NCBI RefSeq assembly: GCF_001949145.1
Contig: NW_019091792.1
Coordinates: forward strand, 6,170-56,239
DNA length: 50,070 nt
DNA from: Acanthaster planci
Lineage: Eukaryota > Echinodermata > Asteroidea > Valvatida > Acanthasteridae
Reading direction: 5' to 3'
Shown: piece after piece, positions 22,507 through 33,251 of the stretch
How positions within the stretch are numbered: the stretch's first letter is position 1
Layout of the letters: every line of letters starts with the position of its first letter
Translations under genes and position numbers: made by a program
The notes under the pieces: generated by a model
Databases searched by the model: none
Seen by the model: the letters and a program-made list of their open reading frames with translations, nothing else
Told to the model about the DNA's origin: nothing

Positions 22507-25500
22507 TCACGTGGGGAGACAAGCGGCCTTCAGAGCCTCCAAGGCAATCTGGACCTTCTCGTTCAGCTTAGAGGGGTAATCCAGCAACTCTCTGAGTTGG
22601 GCGGCATCCATTTCCAGAAGCATACCTGCAATTGGAAACACAAAACCAATTGGGAGCCATTTTGCATTACAGGAGGAAAATTAAGTCGGAACCTTTGACG
22701 CTGTGGTCTCTTGTTCTGCTTCTCATGAACAACACTTGTTCTCCTTTGTAAGTTCAAACCGTTCTTCAGGTAAGAAGACTTATTTTTTAACAACCCAACC
22801 TAATGCCAAGAAACATCTGCCATGGTTGGTTATTTTTCACCCGCTGTTACATGCCCAAATCGTTTAGAAACTCGGCATGCATACTAAAACACTCATTATC
22901 AGTACAAATGTAATGTGAAATTTCAATTCAATTTGAGATAGGGTTTTGTTGTCATGGTCATTCGAATTTCACTGTCTCACACTCGGATACCAATGGGAAA
23001 AGAATGCATATTTTGGCTGACCTAGTCTTGGAAAAATGGGCACTGCACAAGAACAGTATGTCTGAATTTTACAACATTGGTTTCAAAACAACAGGCAGAT
23101 GTTACTGAAGTCCTCCCCTTGAGACCCAGCGGGTGAAAAAAAAAGCAATGCAATGATACTTGCAACAGAACAATGCAAGAGAATATAAAACATTGTTGGG
23201 TACCAAGTTTCTTCCATTTTTCAGCATCATATTCAAGACCATCCACCATGACAAGATCAGACACAAGACCAGTTGCAAGTAACAGGGTGAAGGGTGACAA
23301 AGGAAGGCTTCTGTTGCAGTCGATTTGAAGAGCCTGCGACTTGGATTCAGACCGGAGGCCTTGTAATGGTCTTAAGGCGTCTTTTACAACGTTGTCATTC
23401 TGCCACATTCTTGCTGACAAGCATCACACCGATGGACAAGTCTTGGAAAGAGACCTCTAAATTTGGCTCCAGGTCTATCAACAATCCTAAGGTTGATTTT
23501 GAAAGTCGACGCATGCAGCTTGTTCTTTCTGACAGGGTCACCATTCCTCACCTGTAAGTTTGGAAGCCAGTTCTGGGTGTGCCTCTTCAATGATGCAGTA
23601 TAACTCCTCCCCGAGTTCTTGCTTCTCCTCATCCATCTCAATCTGACAGCTGAATAAAAAATTGATTCCATTGGGAGGAAAATTAATTTGTACTATTGTG
23701 CTAGGGCAAGGCTCAAGAACAAAAGTTCATCAACAGTAAACTGACCTAATTTAGATTTAAAAAAATACCAATTACACCACTGCAAGTTGTCTCAAAAGGT
23801 TCCCTTTACAAACTATTTTCAGGAAGGAAGTCGGTCACGCATGATCAAGGACATACATCCAAGGTATCAAAAGAACCGAGTACCCATATTTAATGATGAC
23901 TGTAATGATTTTTTTTCATAGCTTGGTCGTATTTTGCCTATGGTTGTGGGTTTCCTTTTTCAGGACACCATGCATTGTGCAATTCAGAATTTTAAATTAA
24001 ACTGGGAAATTCTGACAACTGTTGGAAAGACTGTAAATAGATCCCCTTCTTTTTATGCAAACCAGCTTTTTAGCCATTCAGAAATCAAAAAGGTTTCAAA
24101 CATTTTTTTTTGTTTCAGTCTTTTCTGTAATTAGGTAATTGCCTTTTTAATTTCAAAATCTCATTTGGGTTTTTTTCTCCGGCTTACCCTTGTTCTTCGG
24201 GCTGCTCATTCAGCAGTGTTGCTGTTGCTTTCTGCACTGCTTTGTGTAGTTCTGAGCGTGACGTTAGCAGATTGTTGATAATGTCAGGGTTCAACTCCAG
24301 GAGCATCCCTAACAGGTTGAAAATCATCAATTTATCAAATCATCAAAGCAGATGGCATTCAAGCAGTTGGCATTTTTAGGGTTATGTAATTCCAGGGTTC
24401 CTGCCTATAGGACAATTAAATTCCACCCTCTTTTCAATGACCAAATTATGAAAATCCATGACCCAATAATGCAGTTTCTTGGACTATTCAGACTTTTAAA
24501 GTTGCGAATAAAATCACGCATTTTATGCACTTTTTTCTGATAATACAAATCACACAGAGTGTTTGAAAAATTCCATGACTTTTCCAAGACTTAAGTCATT
24601 TTTACAAATTCCATGACTTTTCAAGGCCTGGGAAACAAAAACAAATCTCCATGACTTTTCCAGGCTGCAGGAACCCTGTAATTCTCAACATTTCCCTTCC
24701 TCTCAAAAGAAAAAGGTGTATGCACCTTATCCCAGACTTGACACAGTCTACACAGTCTCCAAATTGAATTTGGAGTGAGACGGCATGAGAATTTAGCCGG
24801 AGTACGAGCATATTTGGTCTTCATGGGTGGTGTCACTGGGTCAAGTGTGGCACACAAACGTACTGCCGCCCATAATGTAAGAATGAGTTAAACAAAGGAT
24901 TATGAACTGCCCCACACATAGCTAGTGATTTGTAAGAAGCTCAGGGGCCTTCTCACCATCACACTCAGTATCAGTTCTCGTCTCCAGGGAAGACTCTTCT
25001 GAAATCAAGCCTGCCTACCTGTGACTTTGGCACAGTGTTGTGAGCCCAGCTCCTGCACTTTGTCGTAGAGCCTCTCACCCAAGCTTTCCATGTCAAAGGC
25101 TGGATGGGGAATCCCCTTAGCAAAACTCCAAAGCAGTCACATAGTACAAAAAAGGATTTTGATAAAATTGATAAGATCTAGCCCTGTAAGGATTAGACAG
25201 CCAAGAGAACAAATTTTCACAAAACTAAGCCAGCTTCATGTCTCTCCGCACATCTGGCAGTAATGTACTACAAAAAGTTTAATTTCTGGGCTGAACTGTC
25301 ATGCATCTTAAGATCTGTCAAAAAGCAACCCCCCAAAAAAACTTTTATGAATCTTCCTGCTTATATTATCTTCAGAAAGCACAAAAGACACACCCTCAAT
25401 AGTCGCTTTTGTGACAGACAAATCTGTTTTATCTTATTTGATTTTTTTTTCATTTACAAAAAAGTGCTTTCAGTCTCAATAACCTCTTAGCAGTTTTTCT

Positions 25501-25863
25501 CAACAGCTTTTATTTCTGTTTTTTCTTCCATAATTTTTCCCAAATCTTTCCCAGTCAAACCCTGTGTTTTAAACTGGAACCATAACAATACCAGTGAAGT
25601 TAGGTTGATTCATGTCCCGGTCAAACAATGACAGGAGTCCCGCCTACTCACTCCTCATCGATGACCCTCTTGGCTCCTTTAACCCTCCTCTTTAGAAGAT
25701 CCTTGTCTCTTAGCATCCGCATCACTTCCTGGTTACCGGCCTCCAGCAGGACACCGGTGAGGCGGGCAGCCTGCTGCGGGTGCAGCTCTTCCACCTTGGC
25801 GTACAGGTGCTCGCCCAGAATCTGCTTGGCATTGGGGAGGTGGTCGTAATCAGCCGGCAGCAT
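22507..25863 (-). CDS. Protein with three tandem MLLE (PABC) domains and nothing else visible
   Basis: Five exons join in phase to 218 aa: 25863-25652, 25125-25019, 24308-24188, 23649-23552, 22625-22507. MLLE domains are small helical folds that bind PAM2 peptides in translation and deadenylation factors. MLLE1 (about residues 10-71) has QILGEHLYAKVEEL then ARLTGVLLE. MLLE2 (about 83-140) has LGERLYDKVQEL then AKVTGMLLEL. MLLE3 (about 158-215) has LGEELYCIIEEAHPEL then SKLTGMLLEM. Each keeps the LGE-x-L-Y and (K/R)-(V/L)-TG-(M/V)-LLE signatures, with Tyr at the aromatic site as in UBR5. No RRM, HECT, signal peptide or membrane segment is present. An upstream in-frame TGA supports the ATG at 25863; a 5'UTR splice acceptor probably lies near 25900. 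The exon 2 acceptor (TTTGGAG) is the weakest join, chosen because it alone keeps the phase. The function as a PAM2-binding scaffold is inferred. Confidence 0.82.
23258..23400. repeat. Dispersed repeat related to 36662-36980
   Basis: CACAAGACCAGTTGCAAGTAACAGGGTGAAGGGTGACA here resembles GCCAGTCATAAGTAACAGGGTGAACAATGACA near 36720 (shortened motif: AGTAACAGGGTGAA). It lies in an intron of the triple-MLLE gene. The family is unknown. Confidence 0.5.
24393..24678. mobile_element. hAT-like MITE, copy 1
   Basis: The ends are CAGGGTTCCTGC and GCAGGAACCCTG, perfect inverted repeats. TAATTC flanks both sides as a target-site duplication. The interior repeats CCATGACTTTTCCA-type words. A second copy of the same length and order lies at 42201-42513. 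The hAT-like class rests on the 7-8 bp duplication and CAGGG ends. This copy lies between exons of the triple-MLLE gene, just upstream of exon 3. Confidence 0.75.
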
Positions 25864-27796
25864 GGTGACAAGTCCGACTCACAATCGATGGTAATGTAGT
25901 GTGCTGCTGTTTAAAGTCGACAAGCCTTTCAAGGTTCTGGAAACACACAGAAAAATTACTATGATTTATGTGTAAAATCTAGCAGGAGCTGTTTGAGAAG
26001 AGGGGAAGGCCAGGATGTAGTCTAGCTTGACTACCTCCAGCCATTATATGCCCCCGACACTGGAGTTACTTAAGTCAGATATGCATAAAAGAGGCCCTTA
26101 ACTGCGGAGCACTTGAACATTTCCCTCAACTTTCCTCACGCAGAGTTGCCAAACCTCTCTGTTGAAAAACTTCAACTTCATTTAGTTCAACACTGGTACT
26201 CTAACCTTCATATTTGAAACAAAATACAACCTCCTAAATCTTGGCGACTATAATTACTTCACCAATGACAAGTTTGAAAGATACTTTGATTTGAGGAGTA
26301 TTTCAGAGGACTTCATTTTGCACTTCGAAAACAGAAATCAGGAAAGCATGCCAAATTTGTAGCAGGTATGCGAACTCCACATTTATGAATGGGATTATTG
26401 AAAGCTTGATGAAATTGCACTTATTGCGAGGTAAAAATATTGCTCTGAAAAAAAGGCAATAGGACCTACAGGCAAACAAATCAAAGTGCTCCACGTTGGG
26501 GTAGCCTAACATTACAACCATGTCATCTATCGACAATATTGGCTTTTGCTGGTGCCTTAGAGGCTTTTCTTCATTACTTTTAGTTACAATAATGCCCAAA
26601 GGTTTACTTGAGCCTGTAGACTAATACTGCAATACAAAGCCTTTGTTTGGCCAGTCAGTTTCCATTCCCCATATCAATATAACATTCTGATATTGTACGG
26701 ATGATCAGCCAGTGGCGTAACTGGGGCTAAATGTATGAGGGGGCACCTGGGGTGCACGCATTATTTCAAAGGGGTGTAATGGGGAAAAATGGCTATGGGG
26801 AACTGGCAAAACAACAAAGACTCTAACTAAACCAAAGATCTTTGAGGGAAAAGTCGCAGGAAATTGAATTAATCAGACACCAATATTTGACTTAAAAAAA
26901 GGACCAAAAAATAATTTATTAATGAAAAAGTACTGGAAAAAAATGCAAAAAAATCCCAAAGGACTACAAAACCCCACAGACGAAAACTTTCAAAGGACTA
27001 AAACCAAAAGATGAAAAACTTTACGAGGACTGAAAAACCAAAACCAACACAGTGTAATATGGACCTTATGAATTTACACTCAGACTTTAATCACTAACTT
27101 CTAGCAGAAAAGGGCTCAAGCAGAAAACCACACTTCAGTTAGGAGGAACAATACATGTGAAGTTGACTGGTCTCTGCTGATCTGTTACACTGAGCATGAC
27201 CAGACCATGTGCCTACACTATATGGGGGGAGCTGGGGCTTCAAACAAATAAACCGGGGGGGGCACACTATTAAAAAAAATCAAGAACTCTAAACTAACTA
27301 AAAGCTAAACATTTTAAAGGGGAATTACTTCTATGTAAAAAAGTGTATACAACAACACAATCATTTGTGGCTCTGCCACAGAGGCACTGCTACATAACCG
27401 CAAGCGAGATTTCAAATGGGGGAAAGCATCCGGGGGGGGAGGGGAGCACGGCCAGGCATCTGCATGCGAGGGGCATGTACCCCCCCCCCCCAGTTAAGTT
27501 ACACCACTGACTACAGCTACACCCCTTTAAGGCCAATAACCCTCAATAACTATTGATGCATTCTGCCTGTTTCACTACCTTGGCCTATCAATACGTCGAC
27601 TTCAACGATTTAAATTTAGTTTCTTCTACACGGCTAGCGCTAGCGCTGCACCACTTGCACTTCCACAACAAACGTCGACAGTGCCTCTGTCAGAGGACGC
27701 CCTCTCGTGATTGAAATCGTGATGCAGCGGGTGCGGCCGCCGTCTCCCTATGTACAGCCTCTACACGGCAACTCCTCCACTCCGAACACCAGACTA
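25864..27796. other. Head-to-head spacer between triple-MLLE gene and RPL28
   Basis: No coding exon is supported. A hAT-like element fills 26710-27509. From about 27600 to 27800 the DNA is rich in CpG (for example around GCGGCCGCCG at 27730), which I read as the shared promoter zone of two divergent genes. Confidence 0.45.
26710..27509. mobile_element. hAT-like element of about 800 bp
   Basis: The left end is CAGTGGCGTAACTGGGGC. The right end read as reverse complement is CAGTGGTGTAACTTAACTGG. CAGTGGCGTA ends are typical of hAT transposons. The interior is A-rich on one side and G/C homopolymer-rich on the other, with no transposase frame. The flanking 8 bases are only partly alike, so the element is probably old. 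Confidence 0.6.
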
Positions 27797-27824
27797 TTCC
27801 TTTTCGTTGCAGGACGTGAATCAG
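27797..27824 (+). promoter_or_regulatory. Candidate TOP-type start and 5'UTR exon of RPL28
   Basis: A pyrimidine tract (ATTCCTTTTCG), like the TOP initiators of ribosomal protein genes, sits in a CpG-rich zone. It is followed after some 20 bases by AATCAG|GTTAGG, a usable splice donor. The RPL28 ATG lies in an exon that begins at 29788 after TTTGCAG, so an untranslated first exon is required. This one fits, but the link is inference. Confidence 0.35.
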
Positions 27825-28567
27825 GTTAGGAGCATGTGGCGCATTTGGCCTGGAAATTACCTATTATAACTCCACTTTGGGCTGATTTCAGTAGAAAAGA
27901 GTTCATGGATATCAAGTGTTATATATTGTAGAATTATAATTGGGGGAAATAGTGTGCTCAGGGAGAATAAATACATTCTTTTTGCTCTCCTAAACATGTT
28001 AAAAGAAGCTAGCGAGTATATATGTATCATGTACATGATGTACATGTACGTTGGCTGTAGCCTCAATGTAAGCTATAGTATGGGTCTTTCACGCGTAGCC
28101 GCACATCGCACAGTGCATAGTGCACGCGTGCTGAGCTTGCCGGACTAGTTTCTGGACTAGCATAGAACGCTTTCCCCTGATTGACATGATTAAAGTGAAC
28201 AGACACCAGTTGGCCTAATTGATATTTTGCATATTTTCAGTATTTATGATGTTGGTAAGAAGTTATGGGGAAGTTTAAGTGTTAGCGTTAAGCATGTTGT
28301 TAAGGATGGAAGGGGTTTTCTCTTTTTTCTGCATGTTTAGTACTCCAGTAGTCTTTCAGACTCGGTAAGACAGCAGCAGTATCACACAGCGACTCTCCAA
28401 CTCAGAGAAGTCCCTTTATTTGGAGACGAAACTAGTCCCCTAAAAGAGAAAATGCCTCCTTAAAAGGGAAATATTTTCAAGTTGGCTTGGATCCCAAAGC
28501 CCACATGCTGTAATCAATTTTTTGGGCTCCATTTTTTCCGTTCATATAAGTTATTTTACATTTTTTT

Positions 28568-28636
28568 TAACCCTAACCCCCCAGGGTGTATGTAAATTCA
28601 TATTGAAATTGGAGGATTTAGGACTGTAAGGGTTAA
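28568..28636. mobile_element. Very short TTAA-flanked repeat
   Basis: It starts TTAACCCTAACCCCCC and ends CTGTAAGGGTTAA, an imperfect inverted pair with TTAA at both ends. It encloses the GGAGGATTTAGGA word that recurs across the window. A piggyBac-like remnant is the simplest reading. Confidence 0.4.
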
Positions 28637-28848
28637 AAATCAAGTTTTTACCATGTCATTTGATATACCATATTTTCCGTTCATATAGGTTATTTAAGTT
28701 TTGGGTGAAGTTTGTACTATGCTGCTCTGTTTACTGTATGTAAAGGATTGATATTCAGATAAAGGTTTTGATGTGGTCTTTTGCCCATCCTTTGTGTCCC
28801 ATTGCAGATCCTCGCTTGTAATCCTAGAAGTAAATGGTAGAATTTTTT

Positions 28849-29076
28849 TTAACCAGTTAACGTCAGATTTTCTTACTTGAAAAAGCTGTTGGGGGCGGGT
28901 TTTTTTTTTTCATGCAAATTCTTCAACCTTGCAATTGCCCTTTGACCCTACCAAGTGCGATGTGTTAATACGTCAACCGCAAAAATGAAAAAAGAATTCT
29001 GAAACGATCACACGTCCTCTGTGGAACAAATAAGGAAAAATATATGTTTACACATCATCCGGCATCAAGTGGTTAA
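28849..29076. mobile_element. piggyBac-like element, second example
   Basis: The left end is TTAACCAGTTAACGTCAGAT. The right end as reverse complement is TTAACCACTTGATGCCGGAT. TTAA is at both ends with about 14 of 20 matches, and the ends resemble those of the element at 20133-20689. It has no coding capacity. Confidence 0.45.
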
Positions 29077-29805
29077 ATGGCAGCCTTGGTTGTTTTCGTT
29101 GCTGAATCCAGTTATTGTATGAAAAAGATCCCAGGGCAATGGTAGGATCCCCAAGTGAACTTGAAATAGAAGAAGCCCCTGGTTTGGGGGATGTTGTCTC
29201 TTTCAGGGGACTGATTTTGTCCCTGAATTAAGGAAATTCTCTAAATTTCAGGACAGTCTCCGAGTGGTGCGCCCCATCATCTTTTTAACAAAATTTACAA
29301 TTTTGGCCTCTTTAACATAATTTTAGACATGGTCGGAGCTAATATCACCCAACCACGTCCAGATGTAAAAAGAGGCGATTCATAGGGATCAAGGTATTCG
29401 GACTGGGCTTAGGCCAGAGGGATTGCATTTCACCTTATTTTAACCCTCCTTTGGTTTTACAGCACAAATGTGTACAAGTGCCCAAGGTCACTCTCTTGCA
29501 TGTTGTTACAGTGCACAACACAACACAGCTGTGCTTCTTTGGTGTGTTTACCAAGTGACCCAAAGAGTGACTTCAGCATAGGAGGGTTAATGGTTCCATG
29601 CCGTGTAAAAAGTCTTATATAGCACCAACTGCAAAGGGGTCTATTCATTGAGGAATTTAAACTGAACCCCTCCCCGAAGGGATATGACAGTCCAGATTAG
29701 ATTGAACATTGGCAATTTTCAATTGTACAGAAGTCTGCAATCGGTCAAAGAGGAAAGCCTAAACTCAAAAAGGGGTTTTTCTTTGCAGAATTTAATCCAG
29801 CAGTC

Positions 29806-32800
29806 ATGAACAACGCGTCCGCCGCCGCCCAATGGATGATCATCCGTGACAACTCCTGCTTCTTGAAGAAGGGAAATGGCTTGACCTTCAGCTGTGTAAG
29901 AAAATGTATTTCTTTCAGTTACCAATCGGCAATCAAGTGCGGCTTCCCCGACAGATTTTTCCATAGTTAAACAAAGTTTTCCATAGAGGTGATCACTCTC
30001 TGTCACTTTCTACTCAACGTACAATACATGTATGTACTTTGGACATTTTATTACCCCTCCCCTCAAAAAAAAAAGAAAATGGAAAAAAAATACCAAGCAA
30101 ATAAAACAAAACGTGCCATGACTTGATCTCAGAAAACTGCAACTTGTGACGCTGTCCACATACTTTGTTGGTATACTAAACATTCAAATATTGTAACTAA
30201 CCCCCCCCCCAAGCTGTTAAACTAGAAATAATACTAAACCTAACAAATTTCAACGCATTCAAGCAGGTCATTGTAATTACTGGCACACAACTGGACACAA
30301 ACTGTTACACCCCAGAAAGTCAGCGCTGTGGACATTTGAGTCATTTGGTATGGATGGCCAGTGCAGTTCATACAAGGGTGACTGACTTGCATAATACGAA
30401 ACCTGACAAAATGAAGCAGTCTAACACATGGTACCATTAGCCAGAGACTCCATGGAGCAACCGCTGTGTGTCCCTGCTCAAACAAAATCTGTCACCCTTC
30501 ACCTTTGGTCCTCAATCCAGCAAAGTTGAACAAGAAGTTTGTAACATCCGGTACTGAATCAGCAAAAACTTGTAGGACTTTGAGGGGCATGGGGTAATTC
30601 CGGTTAACAGTTCAGTGTAAGCGGAGCCCAACTTTACGCTTAGTGGCAAACTTGGCTCCCCTGAAAATGTGGTTTTTTTTTATCTTAAACAATGACCACT
30701 AAGATCTCCGATCATTTCCTTTTGTCATTTCCTGTCACCACAGGAGCCCAACAACCTGAAGAACAGAAACACCTTCAAGTTCAATGGACTGATCCACAGG
30801 AAGGTTTTGTATTGACACTTTTCTTCTGAAGTTGTTGGAAGTAACCCATGTTCCCAGGTTCTTAAAAATCCGTTTTGTCAGATGAGGACTTGGCAGAACT
30901 GAACCCAGCTGATACAGTTTGACGCGGGATTGAATTTTCTTTGAAATTCCTTAAGTCCTGAGACAGTGACGTTGGATTCTTGCAAATGGCCCCGTAAAAC
31001 TATTAAAAGTTCCTGGCAAAATGTGTCGGGGGTGTTGGATCATTAATGGTAACTTCCATTTAATTTCCCAAATGGCCGTGCTAACATTTCAAGAAATCAC
31101 CAAGGCTATGATTATAGAGGGTTTGCACGGCTGCCATCTTGCAGGCCAGTCCTTTTGTTCAACAGGGTATACACAAAGGAGGTTTCCCTTTGGAACAAGC
31201 CCTGCTACGTGTCTATGAGGCAAAGCCTCTGTATTAAAAACCTCTCTACAGAACTTGTGGACCATGTTCCCTTGTGAAACTAATTTTGTTATGGTAGAAA
31301 TGTCCGCACTGGAAAAAAAGTGATGTGGTGAATCTTTCTGAATATTTTCCAAATCCTTATTTTCCCCAGACCGTTGGAGTTGAGGCTGGCAAGGATGGCA
31401 AAGGTGTCGTGTTGGTCACCAAAAAGTTCCGGGGAGGTGAGGTGAAATCTGTCCCATGTTTTCACTCGGGCCTTGGTAATTGCTGCTGTACATTAAAAGG
31501 TCTTCCTTGTACCCGGCAGCTTTGTTCAGGCTGACTCCCCTTCAAATTGAGGTCGTGCATTACTGGCGCATCTCCATGGTGTCGCAGAGGCTGTTTTTGT
31601 TAATGAAATTTAGTTACAACGAATGCACGAAAGGTTTACTCAACCTATCCCAGTAACACAAAGCTCTTGCCCTCTGTTGTCGTGACACGACAGCATTCAT
31701 GTCATGACAGCTATGTGACAAGGTGACTTGTTACATGTTGATGGAAAATGTTTCTTTGAGAAATTATTTTTGATTCCTTTGTCATATTTAATAGAGTGTA
31801 TTAGAGCTACCAGTCGATTAGGAAGAGGTGCTAGTGGTAGACTTGTCGACAGTTTGTTGAAATTACGGTGATAATTTAGAGCAGTTTTACTTTTCAAGCT
31901 CAAAAGTCACTTAGCGCTTGTCTCTGGTCAATCTGCTGTGCCTGAAAAGCTCGTTTACCTCTAATTTGTAACTTACTTCTAGCAGGGGTGGCTTGTTGTG
32001 CATGAATGAGAGGTTTAGTGCAGAGTTTAATGTCATGTGCTTGTTTTAATATTTCCCTTGTGCAGTTACCAACAAGCCCGCCAAGCAGTACAATCGCATT
32101 GAACTGAAGAAGGACGCCCGGCGCACCCTGACCTCCATCCGTCACGTCCTCAAGAAGAACAATTACCGTCGGGACATCAAGAACGTGAGTGGCTTGTTTA
32201 GAAACCAGATAAGAACCGTTCTCAGGAAATCGGCTCCAGCAGTGCCGTCTATCAAATGAGTCCATACGTCTTGAAATCAAGACCTGTTGTTTAGGACCTG
32301 TTAGTTATTTGGCAGTTTGTCAGCTTTTGTAAATTCAGTGGAAGCATTTAAGGAGCTGGATAGACTGTCTGAAATAAATGCATGCCCCCCCCAAATGAGG
32401 GTCTGCAAATGATATACATGTCGTATTTCGAAGGATCGGCTCTCATGCAGTTTCCAGTCACATCTGCTTTCTGTTGAATGATGTGTACGCGTAAATCAAG
32501 TTGCTACAACCTGTGGCGTTGTTTCTTGAAAGCTAGCAGTCTTAGTACTTGAGATCACAGTTTGCCTCTTCAGTTCTGAATTCATCGGTAACATGGAGAA
32601 GCAGGTGTCCAGTATTAGCTAACCTGACTTAAAGATGTTCAGCGGGGCAGTCCGTTGTGTCAGTGTGATGTTGTAACCTTTACAATTCCTGATTACTGTC
32701 CGTGTGGCAATGGAATTGTTGCAGCCTGTAGCTGTGTATGGTTAATGTGCTAGCCAATGAGTGCTTGTAATTGGCACATGTACGTATGTTGGACTCCAAT

Positions 32801-33057
32801 AAACTGCATAGCCTTAATTTTCACTCTTGAACGCACCTCAAGTTAAGGTGATATCAGACCGAAAATTGCAAAGGATGAAATATGCTTGTCTGATCCAGCG
32901 TTGGCTTCTTAAAATTGTCTGAAGAAGACTTGAAAATATATTTTGTGTTTGTGTGTGTGTGTAGGCTGCCCTGCGACGTGCCAGCGCCATCCTCCGCAGT
33001 CAGAAGCCGGTGATGCCGCTCAGGAAGAAACGCGCCCCACGCAACAAGCGTCACTAG
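29806..33057 (+). CDS. RPL28: 60S ribosomal protein L28 (eL28)
   Basis: Protein of the large cytosolic ribosomal subunit. Coding exons 29806-29895, 30744-30803, 31370-31436, 32066-32184 and 32965-33057 join in phase to 142 aa (human 137). Family blocks appear in order: QWMIIRDNSCFLKK, then EPNNLKNRNTFKFNGLIHRK as all of exon 2, then TVGVEAGKDGKGVV, then TLTSIRHVLKKNNYR, then AALRRASAILRSQKPVM. The tail is basic (KKRAPRNKRH). The N-terminus has an alanine-rich insert (NNASAAA) before QWM compared with vertebrates. A splice acceptor 19 bases before the ATG (TTTGCAG at 29787) shows that the 5'UTR is split. AATAAA lies at 33246. Introns of ribosomal protein genes often host snoRNAs; I found no convincing box C/D or H/ACA unit. 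Confidence 0.96.
31113..31232. repeat. Dispersed repeat, inverted relative to 35015-35143
   Basis: The words CTGCCATCTTGCAGGCCAGT and ACACAAAGGAGG occur here on the plus strand and at 35015-35143 on the minus strand, in the same order. It lies in RPL28 intron 2. The family is unknown. Confidence 0.55.
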
Positions 33058-33245
33058 AGTGGGCTTGGGAGCAGGGTACCCCGAGGTACAAACCCGACAG
33101 ACCAAATTCAATCACAACGCTTCAGTGCAGGAACAACTAATAATACCTGTGGATCTCGTAGGAGACATTTGGAAAAAAAAAATGTAGTTCATTCATTACA
33201 GCTTGTTGTAATTCCAATTGGAGTGATCGAAGCCAAGAGGTGTCA

Positions 33246-33251
33246 AATAAA
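33246..33251 (+). terminator. Polyadenylation signal of RPL28
   Basis: AATAAA, 189 bases after the RPL28 stop and before the NUBPL 3' end on the other strand. Confidence 0.65.

Larger units (their letters stand above)
27825..29787. other. Likely first intron of RPL28, with TTAA-flanked repeats
   Basis: No coding exon is seen. It holds a strong CATGTACATG-type palindromic run (28025-28050), a 70-bp TTAACCC...GGGTTAA unit (28568-28636) and a 228-bp unit with TTAA ends (28849-29076). Confidence 0.4.

Noticed and set aside
22262-22579. 105-residue plus-strand open frame
   Set aside because: It overlaps the last exon of the triple-MLLE gene on the opposite strand and has no family motif; it is a shadow frame.
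32185-32964. snoRNA in the last RPL28 intron
   Set aside because: TGATGT and CTGA words and a small GCCAAT...ATTGGC ACA stem exist, but no terminal stem or full H/ACA fold could be drawn.
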